Assembly: GCA_016648135.1 (NCBI GenBank)
Contig: JADDOH010001551.1
Location: forward strand, 50,950 to 114,949
From: Agrypnia vestita
Lineage: Eukaryota > Arthropoda > Insecta > Trichoptera > Phryganeidae
Length of the DNA stretch: 64,000 nucleotides
Direction: 5' to 3'
Below the pieces are notes generated by a model. That model was given only the letters and a program-made list of their open reading frames with translations, had not been told where the DNA came from and ran no database searches. This document shows, piece by piece, positions 22,032-33,110 of the stretch; the stretch's first letter is position 1; each line of letters begins with the position of its first letter. The position numbers were made by a program, and so were the translations under genes.

Positions 22032-22375
22032 TGCTCCTAGAGTGGTGTAACCCCTGAAGCAACCATAAATAAAATTTAGGTCTTTCAACTAGTTAATCAC
22101 CTCCTTCTGAAAAATCACCCAACTTCTTGCTGAATTTCATGCTCCTAGAATAGTGTAACCCCTTAGGCAACCATTAATAAAATTTAATTCTTTTAACTAG
22201 TTAATCACCTTCTTCTGAAAAATCACCCAATTTCTAGCTAAATTTCATGCTCCTACGGTGGTATAATATATATAAAATTTAGGTCTTTTAACTAGTTAAT
22301 CACTTCTTTCTGAAAATCACCCAATTTCTAGTTAAATTTCTGGCTCCTAGTATGGTGTAACCCTTTAAGCAATCA
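22032..22375 (+). repeat. Tandem repeat, ~108-bp unit, about 3.3 copies
   Basis: Units begin tgctcctag at 22032, 22140, 22248 and (as ggctcctag) 22342. Each contains taaaatttaggtctttcaac, agttaatcacctccttctga and aaatcacccaa. The third unit has a 14-bp internal deletion. Non-coding minisatellite. Confidence 0.9.
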
Positions 22376-22756
22376 AAAATAAACATGAATTAAATTGTAT
22401 TTTGGTCTTATTTCAATTTCATGCGTAATCATTACTAGAACAAAAACATTTTTATTACGGCAAATATGACGAAATATGAAACAATTTTTACTAGATAAGT
22501 ATATGCATAAAGTATGAGCAAATTTTTTAAAAATCTGCAAAGTATAAATTACCATTTCAATCTGTTAGTTATTTATTTTTGGCTCTATAGCGATAATATA
22601 TTAATTCCGCTATTTCTCTGCATGTCACACGCAGAGAAATTGGTCTCATTTTTCTTTGAAATTAGGATATGTGATATTTTTTATCTAAAGGTACCTACCT
22701 CTACTTTTCAAAATTGGAAACAACAAGTATAATTAAATTTGAAAATTATTATACCA
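22376..22756. other. No feature recognised
   Basis: A+T-rich; small ORFs on both strands without motifs. Confidence 0.5.
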
Positions 22757-23707
22757 CTAGCTACTCCCGGCCACGCGTTGCTGTGGCTCAGTCTTGTTAA
22801 ATGGAAAAGAAAGAACAGGATGGAAAAAAAAAATCGCACGTTTCGCAATTTCGCAATCGCAATTTTACAATACTTGTGGGTATTTAATTTTGCTGCTTTT
22901 CAAAAAAAAACATATTTTTACCTGTTACAGATGTGACATCTATATAATAGTAGGTATATAAAAACGTAGTTGGTATATAAAAACATGCGTCGAATGCAGC
23001 ATTATGTCAAAGTCAATCCGTGGAGAATTTTTCTGAGATTTAAGATTTTGAACAAACTAATATTTACATTTTTATATATTGATAGCTGTTAAGGATTTAG
23101 TTAAACATAAGTTTGCGGGGACACACAAAGGTTTCATTATTTCACAGTCTCTAATAAAAAAAAGGATCCATTTAATGGGCTGGGATGGATGGAATGGCAG
23201 GGATGGGGTAAAAGTGGAGGAGGGAAATGATACCCGCCAGTTCCTAAAGAATAAGTTTACAAATTTTGAGTCCGACCGGTCGAACGGTACAGATTTGCAT
23301 TTTAAATATATCAGGGGAAGGAGAAGGGGTAAAAGTCGAGGAGGAAAATGTCGTTTATGTTATCCGCCGGGTCCTAAAGAATAAGGTTCCAAATTTTGAG
23401 TCCGATCTGTCAAACGGTACAGATTTGAAAATATATCTGGGGGAGGGGAAGGGTAAAATAATATGGGAGAATAATCGCGTATGTTACTCACCAAGTTCTA
23501 AAGAATAAGTTTCCAAATTTTGAGTCCGATCGGTCGAACGGTACAGATTTGCATTGAAAATATATCAGGGAGAGGGTGAGGGATAGAATGGGAGCGGGAA
23601 ATGTCCTAAAGCATAAGTAGGAAAATTTGAGTCGAATCAGACATACGGTATCGATTTGTATAGAGAACAGACAGACAGACAGAAAGACAGACATTGAGTT
23701 TTATATC
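22757..23707 (+). mobile_element. Repeat family M with internal tandem units, copy 1
   Basis: Starts ctagctactcccggccacgc and ends with a (acag)n tract then acattgagttttata. Between about 23225 and 23640 it carries a tandem unit (cctaaagaataag, aattttgagtccgat, cggtcgaacggtacagattt, atatatcaggggaagg) at 23243, 23373, 23496 and 23605. Unit length falls from about 130 to 109 bp. The same family lies inverted at 26738-27249. The + ORFs at 23079-23508 and the minus ORF at 23488-23694 lie in this repeat and are not host genes. Confidence 0.75.
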
Positions 23708-25317
23708 GCGATACGATCGACTGCACTTTCTCATGGGTTCAATCGTTTTATTTAAGCAAAGACGACGGAATGTTATCAAAAAATTTGAATTTGCAAAATG
23801 TTATATCTAAATATTGAAAGCGTAGGTAGGTACCTTGCGCCTTTTTTCAAATAATATGTGCGAATTCGAATGCAACGTTGTGTCAAAGAAGAACTTTAGG
23901 AGATTTATGATTTTGGACAATAGAAAATTTACATTTTTATTTAGATAAATTAATAGTAGGTATATGAAAACAAATTAGGTATACAAAAACATCCTTGAAA
24001 TCGAATGCAACTTTTTGCCAAAATTTCAAAGCAATCGGTGAAGAACTTTCATAGATTATCGATTTTGTACAAACGAACATTTACATTTTTAGATAATGAA
24101 GCTGTATTTATGATTCTATGTGTCATTTTTCGATCAGTAGTAGAAGTAAATAATTATATTTTTACGAAAACAGATTATTTGATTTATGGAAAATGCTAAA
24201 ACAGTTTTATTACTGACCTTATAGAATATAGGTAGGAATTTATTAAACCACAACGATCGTTTTCAAATAATAAAACCTCATTTTTTTACCAATATTAAAA
24301 GATGTACATTATTAAAAAAAATATTTGCGATGTTGTGAAAGTTTTTTGAATGTTGTTCATTCAAAAAAGGAAGAAAATTTCCTTTTTTCATTCGGAATTC
24401 AAATTTCAATTTCCATTCGGAAAAAGGGATGCCTAAACAAAGTCCTAGGATGGGTTTTAAGTACTAGTAATAACAAACTATTTCACAAGCACCCTGTACC
24501 GGATAACCATTAAAGCGTTACGTTCCTTCGAGACACTAAAACCTGACACAATACGAGACCAGATCCCCAGCTTAGATTAGGAAATCCTCTACAACCTACA
24601 GAAGTATCGCCTTATTACCACAAATTCTGATCAGAAACACACGTGTAATCGACTATCTCGAAACCCAAAGCCATTCACAAAAGTGGATGACAAACGGTTC
24701 ATAAAGAGTGTTTTATTTTTGTAAAAATCTAAAATACACACTAATAATTATGGATTTCATGTGATTCTTTTTATCGAGTACTTGAATTTATGTTAAACAG
24801 CGAGGATTATTATGTCTTTATTTTCTAAAATATACTTATTATACAATAATCTAACGATTATAAACAAAGTATAAAAAAAATTAACAACATACAAAAATAT
24901 ATTAATAAAATAATAGGGTTTCGCACACTTCAATAAGAATGATCTCGAATAATCACTATTTGCTTATTCATTTATATACATATTAAATCATAATTACGAT
25001 AATACAACGTGAAGTATTGACATTTTATGTAAATAAAATTATTAAATTTTATTTTACATCAATGGAACACAGGAGTTATATTATTCATGTATATTGGAGA
25101 TTTTTAAGCCATTTTAGGAGCTCTTTTTTATGTACAAGGTGTTTCATGGCTAATAGCAAAAACCACGAGGGGGACTTCTTCATTCAATTTTGAAAAGAAA
25201 ATATTATTTACACTTTGGGTGAAATGTCGACAGTTACGGAGATAAGCGACATAACATTTTGCATTTTTTTATTTAGCCCAGTCGCCTTCCTTCCAGGGTT
25301 GCAAAGATACTTTTTGT
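23708..25317. other. A+T-rich DNA, no gene recognised
   Basis: A fragment related to repeat family T occurs at about 25125-25270 (gtacaaggtgtttcatggct, acggagataagcgacataac). Otherwise nothing was recognised. Confidence 0.5.
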
Positions 25318-25553
25318 TATTCGTTTTCTGGCATTCTTAGCACATATCCAAGCAACCTCATTAGTGATTTCTCTATTTGTAGGAGTAAGGGCCCCATGCC
25401 GAGTGTGTGCCTATATTGGTATTTCACTCTCCGCTTGGTGTGACTCCCGCTACTCCCTTTGGAAAATTCCTAAACTGGAAAAGCCTGGACACTCGTTCTC
25501 TGACTCCCTCCGTTAGAATCCAAATTTATATTTGAATTGGCACAGTGTAAGAT
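25318..25553 (-). pseudogene. Non-LTR retrotransposon ORF tail, decayed
   Basis: Read on minus, broken frames give HTLGMGPLLLQIEKSLMRLL and then GYVLRMPENE. This parallels HTLGTEPLLLHIEKSQMRWL / GHMLRMPMER at 34860-35267. That is the segment following the reverse transcriptase in insect non-LTR elements. Frameshifts and a lost W/H mark it as dead. Confidence 0.7.
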
Positions 25554-26737
25554 ATCCAAAGCGATCCTGAAAACGGTACTGTACATAGAATGTTATGAAT
25601 TTAAATTATTTAGTTATGAATTAAACTGTACATAGAATGTTATGAATTTAGCCGCATAAAATGATTATTACATTTAATAATAATTAAAAGTATGAAGCAA
25701 TTTATTTAATTAGTTTTGTGTTTTTTATACTGTTTATTTTATTTACTTCATTTGTGTATTTTGCTATTTATTTTATATATATCATGCTTCTAATTCAGTT
25801 CAATTGTCTTATATTTTTAAGACTGTTTCTTTTATACTGTTTCTTATACTGTTGATATTAGATACTTACGTTTTTTATATTGATTTATTTTACGATGTTT
25901 ATTGCTTTTGATCTTACTTTAATACTGTTTATAGTATTTTACCTTAAAACACAGAAAATACATTAAAACGTGAGTAGGTTTCTCTAGAACAGGCCTAGCC
26001 TAAGTGAGAAAACGTCAAGATTTCTTACTGTTTATAAATATTTTTTGTGAACAATTAAAAAAAAAAAAAAAAGAAAAACTGACGACTAAACGACGTCCAA
26101 GGAACGACGTCTTCCTCCTTTTTAACACTCTTATTGAAAATGATATGAACTATTTAAGTATAGCAATGTAAAAACCCTTCTGTGTACTAATTTATGTAGC
26201 GGATTTGGTTTCCACGGCTTGCGCTCGTACTGAAACGATGTTAGAAATTGGCCGTCATTTGGATTAAACCTCGTTCAGTTATGTGAAAGCTATGCACTCT
26301 CGACCACCTTCATATATATATATATAACATTAGCTGTATAAACGTTGCTTGAAAAGGGCTTTACCGGTGAGTTTACCAGCTTCAATTACCATCATGTAAT
26401 TCGAACGAATTCAAAGGATCATATAATTTGCAGAAACGTTCATTCCCTCTCATTATGAGTAAATATGCGAAGGAAAATGGCATTCAAATTGTAAATTACA
26501 TTAGGAGATGCGCAATATAATCATTTCAGAATATTTTTACATACTCTCACTTTTACATTGTGTTTTATTTTTATCTTTATCCGAGCTAAGTATTCTGCCA
26601 TATTGCTACACTCCTAGTAGATTGTAGTGTAGGTGTTTTATAAATATATTCGTACTTTAATATTTATTTAAAAACTAAGAAACTATAAGCCATGTTGATT
26701 ATTGATACACTTGAATACTGATATTAAATCAATACCT
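25554..26737. other. A+T-rich DNA, no gene recognised
   Basis: A duplicated actgtacatagaatgttatg occurs at 25578 and 25625, poly-A at 26055-26071 and (TA)n at 26310-26327. The stretch 26200-26500 is less A+T-biased and could be regulatory, but no motif decides it. Confidence 0.45.
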
Positions 26738-27249
26738 ATAAAACTCAATGTCTGTCTGTCTGTCTGTTCTCTATAAATCCACACCGTTTTTCCGATTCGA
26801 TTCAAATTTTGCATACTTATGCTTTGGGACCCGGTGAGTAACATTTCCCCCCTATTCTCATACCCCTTCCCCTCCCCCTGACATATTTTAGATGCAAATC
26901 TGTACCGTTTGACCGATCGAACTCGAAATTTGGAAACTTATTTTTTAGGACTTGTCGAGTATCGTAGGTGATATTACCCCTCTATTCTCATACCTCTTCC
27001 CCTCCCTCTGACATATTTTATATGCAAATCTGTACCGTTTGACCGATCCGACTCAAAATTTGGAAATTTATTCTTTAGGACTCAGCGGGTAACATAGGCG
27101 ATATTTCCCCCCTATTCTCATACCCATTCCCCTCCCCCTGACATATTTTGAATGCAAATCTATACCGTTCAAATCAAACCTTCGTTTCCCCCACAAATTT
27201 ATTTTCAACTTAATCCTTAACCTGTGCAACGCCGGGTACGAACAGCTAG
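26738..27249 (-). mobile_element. Repeat family M, copy 2
   Basis: Read on minus it starts ctagctgttcgtacccggcg (27249) and ends (acag)n, acattgagtttta (26738). It contains about three tandem units with gtcctaaagaataa-, aatttggaaac/actcaaaatttgg, cggtcaaacggtacagattt and tatgtcagggggaggg. Inverted relative to copy 1 at 22757-23707; it has a shorter leader. The minus ORF at 27068-27373 is part of this repeat. Confidence 0.75.
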
Positions 27250-27310
27250 TTTTATATAAAAAATATTCAGCATTAATAAATAGATTAATAATTAATAACA
27301 GTTCAATTTC

Positions 27311-27372
27311 TTCGGCAGTGTAGTGGTTAGCATCCCCGATGTGGCACGTAGAAGACAATGGGTTTGGTTTCA
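27311..27372 (+). repeat. Degenerate tRNA-like sequence
   Basis: The stretch tgtagtggttagcatcccc (27319-27337) is a typical tRNA D-arm / A-box of the Asp/Glu type. The T-arm position reads gggtttggttt, too far from a B-box consensus for a working tRNA. Most likely a SINE head or tRNA relic. Confidence 0.4.
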
Positions 27373-27689
27373 TTTAATTTATTTTACTGAATTATTTAAT
27401 ATTTATTTGAACGAAAAAATCATAATCTATGCAGAGGTAGTATGATACGTGTGTCCAAAATAATATGTAACGCGTTTTTATTTTTCATAGATATTTGCAA
27501 TACTCGAATACGCCGAGGATCTTGGTTGTCTCCTTGGAATCCATGCGATCTATGCATGTACGGTAATTTTATACTCGTTTAACTTGTTCAGAGTCAGAGT
27601 TATCAATGACCTATTGATAATTTAATTTACACTACATTAATCTTTGTACTAAAGTTTCGAGAGGAACAGTCCCTCCCTTTTTCAGAGTA

Positions 27690-27835
27690 GCTTATTGATG
27701 TAGGGGTTATGACTCTCGCCTATTGATCGAGTGGCGCTTCAGGTCCCATTCCGGGACACCAGCAAATTAGTCCTATTTTATAGCACAAGCGTTTAACTTA
27801 ATTTGAAAATAGTATGAATATTTTTGCGACATATA
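27690..27835 (+). mobile_element. tRNA-derived SINE, family R, copy 1
   Basis: tRNA-like head: gatgtaggggttatgactct, cgcctattgatcgagtggc, and a degenerate B-box aggtcccattccgg. The body caccagcaaattagtcctat...gcacaagcgttta corresponds to accaataagttcatcatatt...gcacaggcgttca in the copy at 28119. No complete tRNA fold is possible. Confidence 0.55.
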
Positions 27836-27981
27836 TTCTGTGTTCGCATCTTTATTAAAAAAGAAAACTAATGACAATAGGTATTACAAAGTTATGTTAA
27901 ATGTAAATTGAAATAATCATGGTGCATCACAAAAAGTGAAATATCGATAAATAATATAACCTATCGATAATTTGCATCTTA

Positions 27982-28115
27982 GGGCCTGTTGTTTGATCAG
28001 TTAGTTTAAAAAAAGCATAGATTTTTGCATTCTCCACCAATCAAAACACCCGTTTTCTCAAAAATCTATGCCTTTTGCTTAACTCTTACTCTAACTTCTG
28101 ATCAAACAGAGGCCC
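27982..28115. mobile_element. 134-bp MITE with TTA target duplication
   Basis: Ends GGGCCTGTTGTTTGATCAG and, as the reverse complement of the right end, GGGCCTCTGTTTGATCAG. It is flanked by TTA (27979-27981) and TTA (28116-28118). An inner inverted pair (gcatagatttttg / caaaaatctatgc) follows. A 3-bp TTA duplication with GGGCCTGTT ends suits the PIF/Harbinger (Tourist-like) group. Confidence 0.8.
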
Positions 28116-28118
28116 TTA

Positions 28119-28275
28119 GACGTTGTTGGTCAAGCGGTTAAGACACTTGCCTAGTGATCCAGTGGTCTCGGGTTCAGACCTCATTTCGGACCAATAAGTT
28201 CATCATATTGCTCATTGCACAGGCGTTCAGCAAACAGTGAGAGTATTAATTTAATACGTATCCCTGTGTGTCTAG
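28119..28275 (+). mobile_element. tRNA-derived SINE, family R, copy 2
   Basis: A-box-like tggtcaagcggttaagac (28137 onward), anticodon-arm-like ttgcctagtgatccagtgg, B-box ggttcagacctc (28171-28182), then body ccaataagttcatcatattg and gcacaggcgttcagca. Better preserved than copy 1. The MITE at 27982 abuts it on the left. Confidence 0.6.
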
Positions 28276-28344
28276 AAAACAACACACAGAATAACACAGT
28301 ACTTATTAACAAAATAACATCCTGATTATAGATAATAGAATAAC

Positions 28345-28899
28345 GAAAAAAAGTAACCCATAAAAACCAAGTTTTTATTATGCTCCCTTTCTTTGTAAAA
28401 TATAACAACAATTAACGACAAATTAAAACATATAACATAACACTAAACTTACAGTAATTTAATATATTTCTAAAATGTCAGATGTTTTGAGCTTTGATAA
28501 GAAATTTCATGCTTTGAAGATTAAATTCTAAAAACATTTATCAGTCAATTTAAATTTTTTGAAATTTGTAGTGAAGTACCTATTATGTATACCGACGGAG
28601 TAATTCAAATTTAGAAAATATTCCGCGACGTTATCGGGCCGCCGTTGCTAGTAATCAAACATTTGTAACGATTCCAATTTGAAAAAAACTATTAAAATTT
28701 CTAAAAATCCAAAATTATAGTATAATTATTATTTTTTTAACGAAAATTTGATAGATCTTCTTGATCGTCGCCACGAGTCTGCTTGCAAAGTTTCAGCTCG
28801 ATTGGATCACGGGAAAAGGGTCAAAAATCAATCCAAAATTTTTTCGACGGCAAGCCGGCAAGCAAGCGAGCAGACACCACGAGTTAATATAAAGGAAAT
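28345..28899 (-). mobile_element. ACTCCCTTT-TIR element, copy C
   Basis: Minus-strand copy of the family: the shared flank (aacccataaaaaccaagttt) is at 28345-28378. The right terminus (gctccctttctttg) is at 28382 and the degraded left terminus (ataaaggaaat) at about 28899. It contains the intact single GTAC site (within gaagtacctatta, 28573-28585) that carries the MITE in copy A. The + ORF at 28748-28954 mirrors the minus ORF at 8243-8449 and is repeat-derived. Confidence 0.75.
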
Positions 28900-29709
28900 A
28901 AAAAGACTATGTATTTTACGCAACTGCAATTTGATGTGTGGAGTTATGAGGTAAATAATGGTAACCTAGCGCTTAGCACATTGCCCAGCGAATGATTACA
29001 CTTTACTCCTGTCGATCCCGACGTAATTTATTTACTTGTACGTAAATCCGGCACACGCGCCGAACGTGCTCATGACGCGGTGTGGCGGGAATTAGCATGT
29101 TTTGTATGTAAATATTTATGCCTCGTGTCAATCCGACGCCGATACAGAAAAACAATTCATTAGCGTATTATGCAAATTGGTTATAAAATATATTCATCGA
29201 TACTACTTTATTGCTTGTCAGAACGCCATCATTACGAAATAAACTGCCGGAGCTGCATCACCTCTATTTTGACAGAAAATTCATGTTGAGTTTTGACTTT
29301 GATCCAAATATCAAATTTATAATTTATACATTTGTTGAACCTTCTCTTATTTATGGATCAACACGTTGAACGCACCTTGAAACACGTAGGTTCAATATTT
29401 ATATGTCTAACTACACAGATTTTGCTAAAAACATTTTTTAAATTTATTAAAATTACTCAATTAGCTTTATTAATTTATTTCCATTATAATGGTATTTAGA
29501 TAAAATGCATCAAGTACTTAAAATATACAGACATTTAGGAATATTCGACAAATGTAAGAAAGAGAAGTATAAATATATTTAGGTGAGCAAAAATATCATC
29601 CTTCCAAGGCAAGATTTGTCAACACCCTCTATAGACCCCATCCCGTCTCCCTCTCTCTTCTACTCAAATTCTTAATCCTTTTTGATAAGAAACTTATTGC
29701 GTGTTGGCC
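28900..29709. promoter_or_regulatory. Possible regulatory sequence at 29010-29190
   Basis: A CpG-richer stretch (aaatccggcacacgcgccga, gtgctcatgacgcggtgtgg) is followed by a forkhead-like tgtaaatattta, a homeodomain-like cattag and an exact octamer ATGCAAAT (29171-29178), the POU-type site. No open frame or repeat was seen. Motif clustering is suggestive only. The rest of the interval is A+T-rich with nothing recognised. Confidence 0.25.
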
Positions 29710-29903
29710 TTTAGTTAGAGTAACACGCATGTGAAGTATTTTGTGAAAGTTTTGGTATGTAAATTATACTATGGTTGTGGTGTGTAGTGATATTTACATG
29801 CTAGTGTAGTGATTGTCCTGACGAAGAGGCGGGTTAAGTCTCGAAACCGGTAGACAAAAAAATAATTTTTAGTGGTTATAAACTAACATAAATAACATTT
29901 GTT
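29710..29903 (+). repeat. Dispersed repeat family H, copy 2
   Basis: Partner of 1194-1383. Contains the best-preserved hammerhead-like module: TTGTC (29813-29817), CTGACGA (29818-29824), stem GAGGC/GTCTC (29826-29830 / 29838-29842), GAAA (29843-29846), CCGG, TA, then GACAA (29853-29857) complementary to TTGTC. See the finding for the caveats. Confidence 0.7.
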
Positions 29904-30369
29904 AAAACTCATTTGATCAAATTCAAAATGTGTAAAAATTTTATAAAGCTATTTTTTTTGGAAATAATCATAATTGTTAAAATGTTTTTAGTAGCAACAG
30001 AAGCAGTAACTATATCAATTTACAAACTATATAACATGCAATACTATATTCTATTACACGCAATGTTATCTTAGAAATGAGCTCATCTTTGGGAAATTAT
30101 TTATATAATACTATAAACAGAAAAACACATTTCTGTTTATAGTAACGGGTGACATTTATTCGATTTTTTTCATACCCAATAGGTACATTTATATTTTTTT
30201 AATTATTACGTAATAGAAATACAAGAAATTGACAATAATTCAATTGAAATAACTTTGTATAAGTAATTCTTACTTATAAGTTATTTTACATTCATTATTT
30301 AAAATGTCTAAATGTGTAGTTATGCATTAAAATTTTGCGAATGTAAATTACTATGTTTAGATAAAGATC
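29904..30369. other. A+T-rich DNA with a 15-bp hairpin
   Basis: TACTATAAACAGAAA (30109-30123) and its exact reverse complement (30130-30144) form a hairpin with a 6-base loop. Nothing else was recognised. Confidence 0.5.
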
Positions 30370-30610
30370 CATCACAGAGCAGATATTGAGGGTCAGATGC
30401 AGAAATAAAGTACCGGGCCATACATTGTTAGGACGTCGATTGGCGGGCCCATGTGAAATGGGCGATTCGCTCGTAAATATCCTCCAGGACCCAATGGATG
30501 GAAAGAAGGCAGACAGTCAACATCCGAAGAGGGGCAGACAAAAGTAAAAAAGATAATTTAAGGAATGGAAGAAGTTTTACGGCGATATTTTTTCCAAGAA
30601 TTGGAAAGAA
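30370..30610 (+). pseudogene. Possible non-LTR ORF tail relic
   Basis: Frames on + give RRLAGPCEMGDSLVNILQDP followed by MDGKKADSQHPKRGRQK. This is reminiscent of the RRxAGHxxRMxD...P.DGKR...GRP stretch found after reverse transcriptases of insect non-LTR elements. Frames are broken by stops. A weak call. Confidence 0.3.
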
Positions 30611-30760
30611 AATGTTTATTTGCGATTTTTATCTAATTATTACATAGTTAACCAACGATCTGTCGATTCTTTACTATATAATAAAAATAAGATAAACTGC
30701 AACTCAAATGCGCGTTTAATCATAATTGCAATAATATTTCGAAATCGTAATATTCTCATC

Positions 30761-30960
30761 ATCATCATCTTCATCCCCTTGTCGGGAGTCGGGATCGGGA
30801 GTCCAAATGCTCGACAAGGTGCTTCCATATTCCCCTGTTTTACGCTGTTTCCATGTGAATTAATCAGTCCAGACCCATTCTGTTCTCGAACACTTTTTTG
30901 TTGTTTCTCCCAGCTTAATCTAGGGCGACTGAGATAAAAAGGATACTTCTGGCATTATTA
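30761..30960 (-). pseudogene. 3' end of a non-LTR element (same family as 34.8 kb)
   Basis: Homologous to 34800-34990: shared tcatccccttgtc / cttcacccccttgtc, catattcccctgtttt / catatccccctgtctt, and tgttgtttctcccagcttaa, tctagggcgact. On minus the 3' terminus ends gaagatgatgatgatga, a short (GAT)n tail like those of several non-LTR clades. Coding is destroyed. Confidence 0.65.
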
Positions 30961-32907
30961 AAGGTAAGGTAGTGGTAAGTAAATCGTTAAACAACCCCCA
31001 GTTCTAAATCGTTAAATTGTATAATAGAAAGATCTTCAGATTTTTGAAAAAATAAAACACAAATAATTTATATTATTTTGTTAAAGATTTCCATATCCAC
31101 CATCAATTTTACTGGCAACATCTAAGCGTCCATTGCTCAAAAAATATAGGCGTTAAAGAAAGTTGTTTTTCTAATAATAGTTTTGTTCTTGGTAAACCAA
31201 ATGAATCATGATTTTTCACAAAGTTTTTTCACTTATTCAATTTCCTAACAGTGACAACAAGGCAATAAAATTTATTGATTGGAGAGAAGAGTGTACCTAC
31301 TATGTGTTTATCTCTGTATTATTTCTTAGAAACTTGTATTTCGAATGTATGCCCTGAGACCTGATATCCAACTATCAATTCCGAAATATTCCCGACGGAC
31401 TAGGTGGAGAGTTTTCAGAACACTCAATTTGTGAGGGTTTTTTGAATCACAAAAGAAGATTTGTTGTGGATTGTTGACACCACTCAGAATTTTTATTCAG
31501 AGAAAAATGTTTATTTTTAATATTTTACATACTTTTTTCCTTTCAAGTTAAATGTTTATTGGATAGAATATTAGTAATATAAAAAACTCTGTGTCCCGTA
31601 TCATTTAGAATTTAAGTTATCATTTATCAAACGCACTGTTTGTATTGCCACTCGACTTCGCAATTTTAAATGTACAAATTTTTTGTCATTATAAAAAAAT
31701 ATATTAGAACAAATTCTTTGCTACAGGACCTAAAAAAATTTCATCATATGATCTAAACTCACTCACGGAACGAAACTACAGGTATATCATAATATTTTTA
31801 TGTGCATTATAGCTGTCGCACAAATTATCAAATTATCAACTTCGAATTAGTGCTATTCGCACTTTTGTATCAATACCAGATACTTGTCTCTGCTGTAGCG
31901 ATTGGAAAGTGTGGCGTAATATCAATTCAGTGCTGTGATTGAGATCCAGGAAAATTCAATTTTGTCATTCTATCATGTGGCAATAACATATGAATAAATA
32001 TATAAATTTCTCTTGCCCTATGCAAGTTAAGGATCGCCGATGTTGAATTTCGATAACTCGCATGAGACGGATTGTTGCATACTTTGGACAACGTGTGAGA
32101 ATTCGATATAACGGGATCAGTTGAGGGAAGGGAAGCAAGGAGACAATCTTCTACAAGATGGAAAGAGCAAAAATGTCATTTTTACACGTTGCAATCAACG
32201 TGGCTCAAGATGTTTGCATGCACACTTGTTTTTTTAGAATAGCATTGTTATTAATACAAAAAAAAATGTTTAGCATTGCTATTCAATTTGTTTTAAATTT
32301 GTTTTGCAATGTCTGTAAATGTGAATTGTTTATATCGGCAGGGTATACGATACAAGAATAAAAAACAATTAAAATTTTATGTATATTTTTTAATTTTTGA
32401 TAATATCAAATCATAAAAATGAGTTTGACATGTATAAAATAAAAATTGTCATGTGTCGTTTCAGTAGGCGCATATTCAACACTAACCCCATGTTTTATAC
32501 GCTATTCTGTCTGTTACGAAACGAATATAAACAAGAAATCAATAAATTATTATACAACCGTAGCAATGTGTATAAAAATTCACATAAATTTTGTTACATT
32601 TTGCACATCATTCACATCTTCCCCATTCACACATTTTTAAACTCTTCAGTGGTTCCTGAAGGTTTCTGCTGTTGATGGAAACGTTTCATGTTCCGGGCCG
32701 TGTTAGCATATAAGTCGTTATTCCACGATGCGGTAAGGAAAGGTTATCACACGGCGCTATACGCTCGGACGTAAGTTCAGGTTCATAAATAACCTTTGCG
32801 CAACGTTACTGGGGGCAGGGCCGGCTTTAGATATAAAACGTTTGGACTCCCCCGGGTGGTGTTAACCGATTTCCTAGGTTAACCTAGATACATTTAAGAA
32901 CATTCTG
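30961..32907. other. A+T-rich DNA, no gene recognised
   Basis: ORFs of 64-92 codons at 32158-32675 lack motifs. At 32690-32850 a CpG-richer patch (gttccgggccgtgttagcat, acggcgctatacgctcggac) could be regulatory or repeat-derived. The segment gggggcagggccggctttag at 32811-32830 looks like a repeat end. Confidence 0.45.
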
Positions 32908-33110
32908 ATAATTTATATAAAATAACTTTGTAAACACCACTTTTTTATTGAAATAAATTCAACATGTTTCGAAGCCAATGGCTTCTACGTCAGGATAACA
33001 AAACATGTTGAATAAAGAAAATGGTGTTTACAAAGTTATTTTACATAAATTATAATTATGTCACCACAAAATAATCTTGCTATATTTGAAGAAGAAAAAA
33101 CATTGTGATA
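32908..33110. mobile_element. Foldback element, family F, short copy
   Basis: ataatttatataaaataact...caccac...aacatgttt (32908-32969) is inverted at 33001-33052. The 61.1-kb copy shares the arms, the centre (gaagccaatggcttctacgt, caggataac) and the right flank (aattatgtcaccacaaaata, ttgaagaagaaa). No protein is encoded. Confidence 0.75.

Noticed and set aside
22032..22375. CRISPR-like array
   Set aside because: Units are contiguous tandem copies with no short unique spacers, and the genome is eukaryotic.
23079..23508. Two overlapping + ORFs with recurring GTDL motifs
   Set aside because: The recurring peptides come from the ~125-bp tandem units of repeat family M.
26332..26366. 33-bp + micro-exon (LYKRCLKRALP) between attag and GTGAGT
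   Set aside because: Too short to distinguish from chance in A+T-rich DNA, with no partner exon.
27311..27372. tRNA-Asp/Glu gene
   Set aside because: The D-arm resembles one, but the T-arm and acceptor are destroyed.
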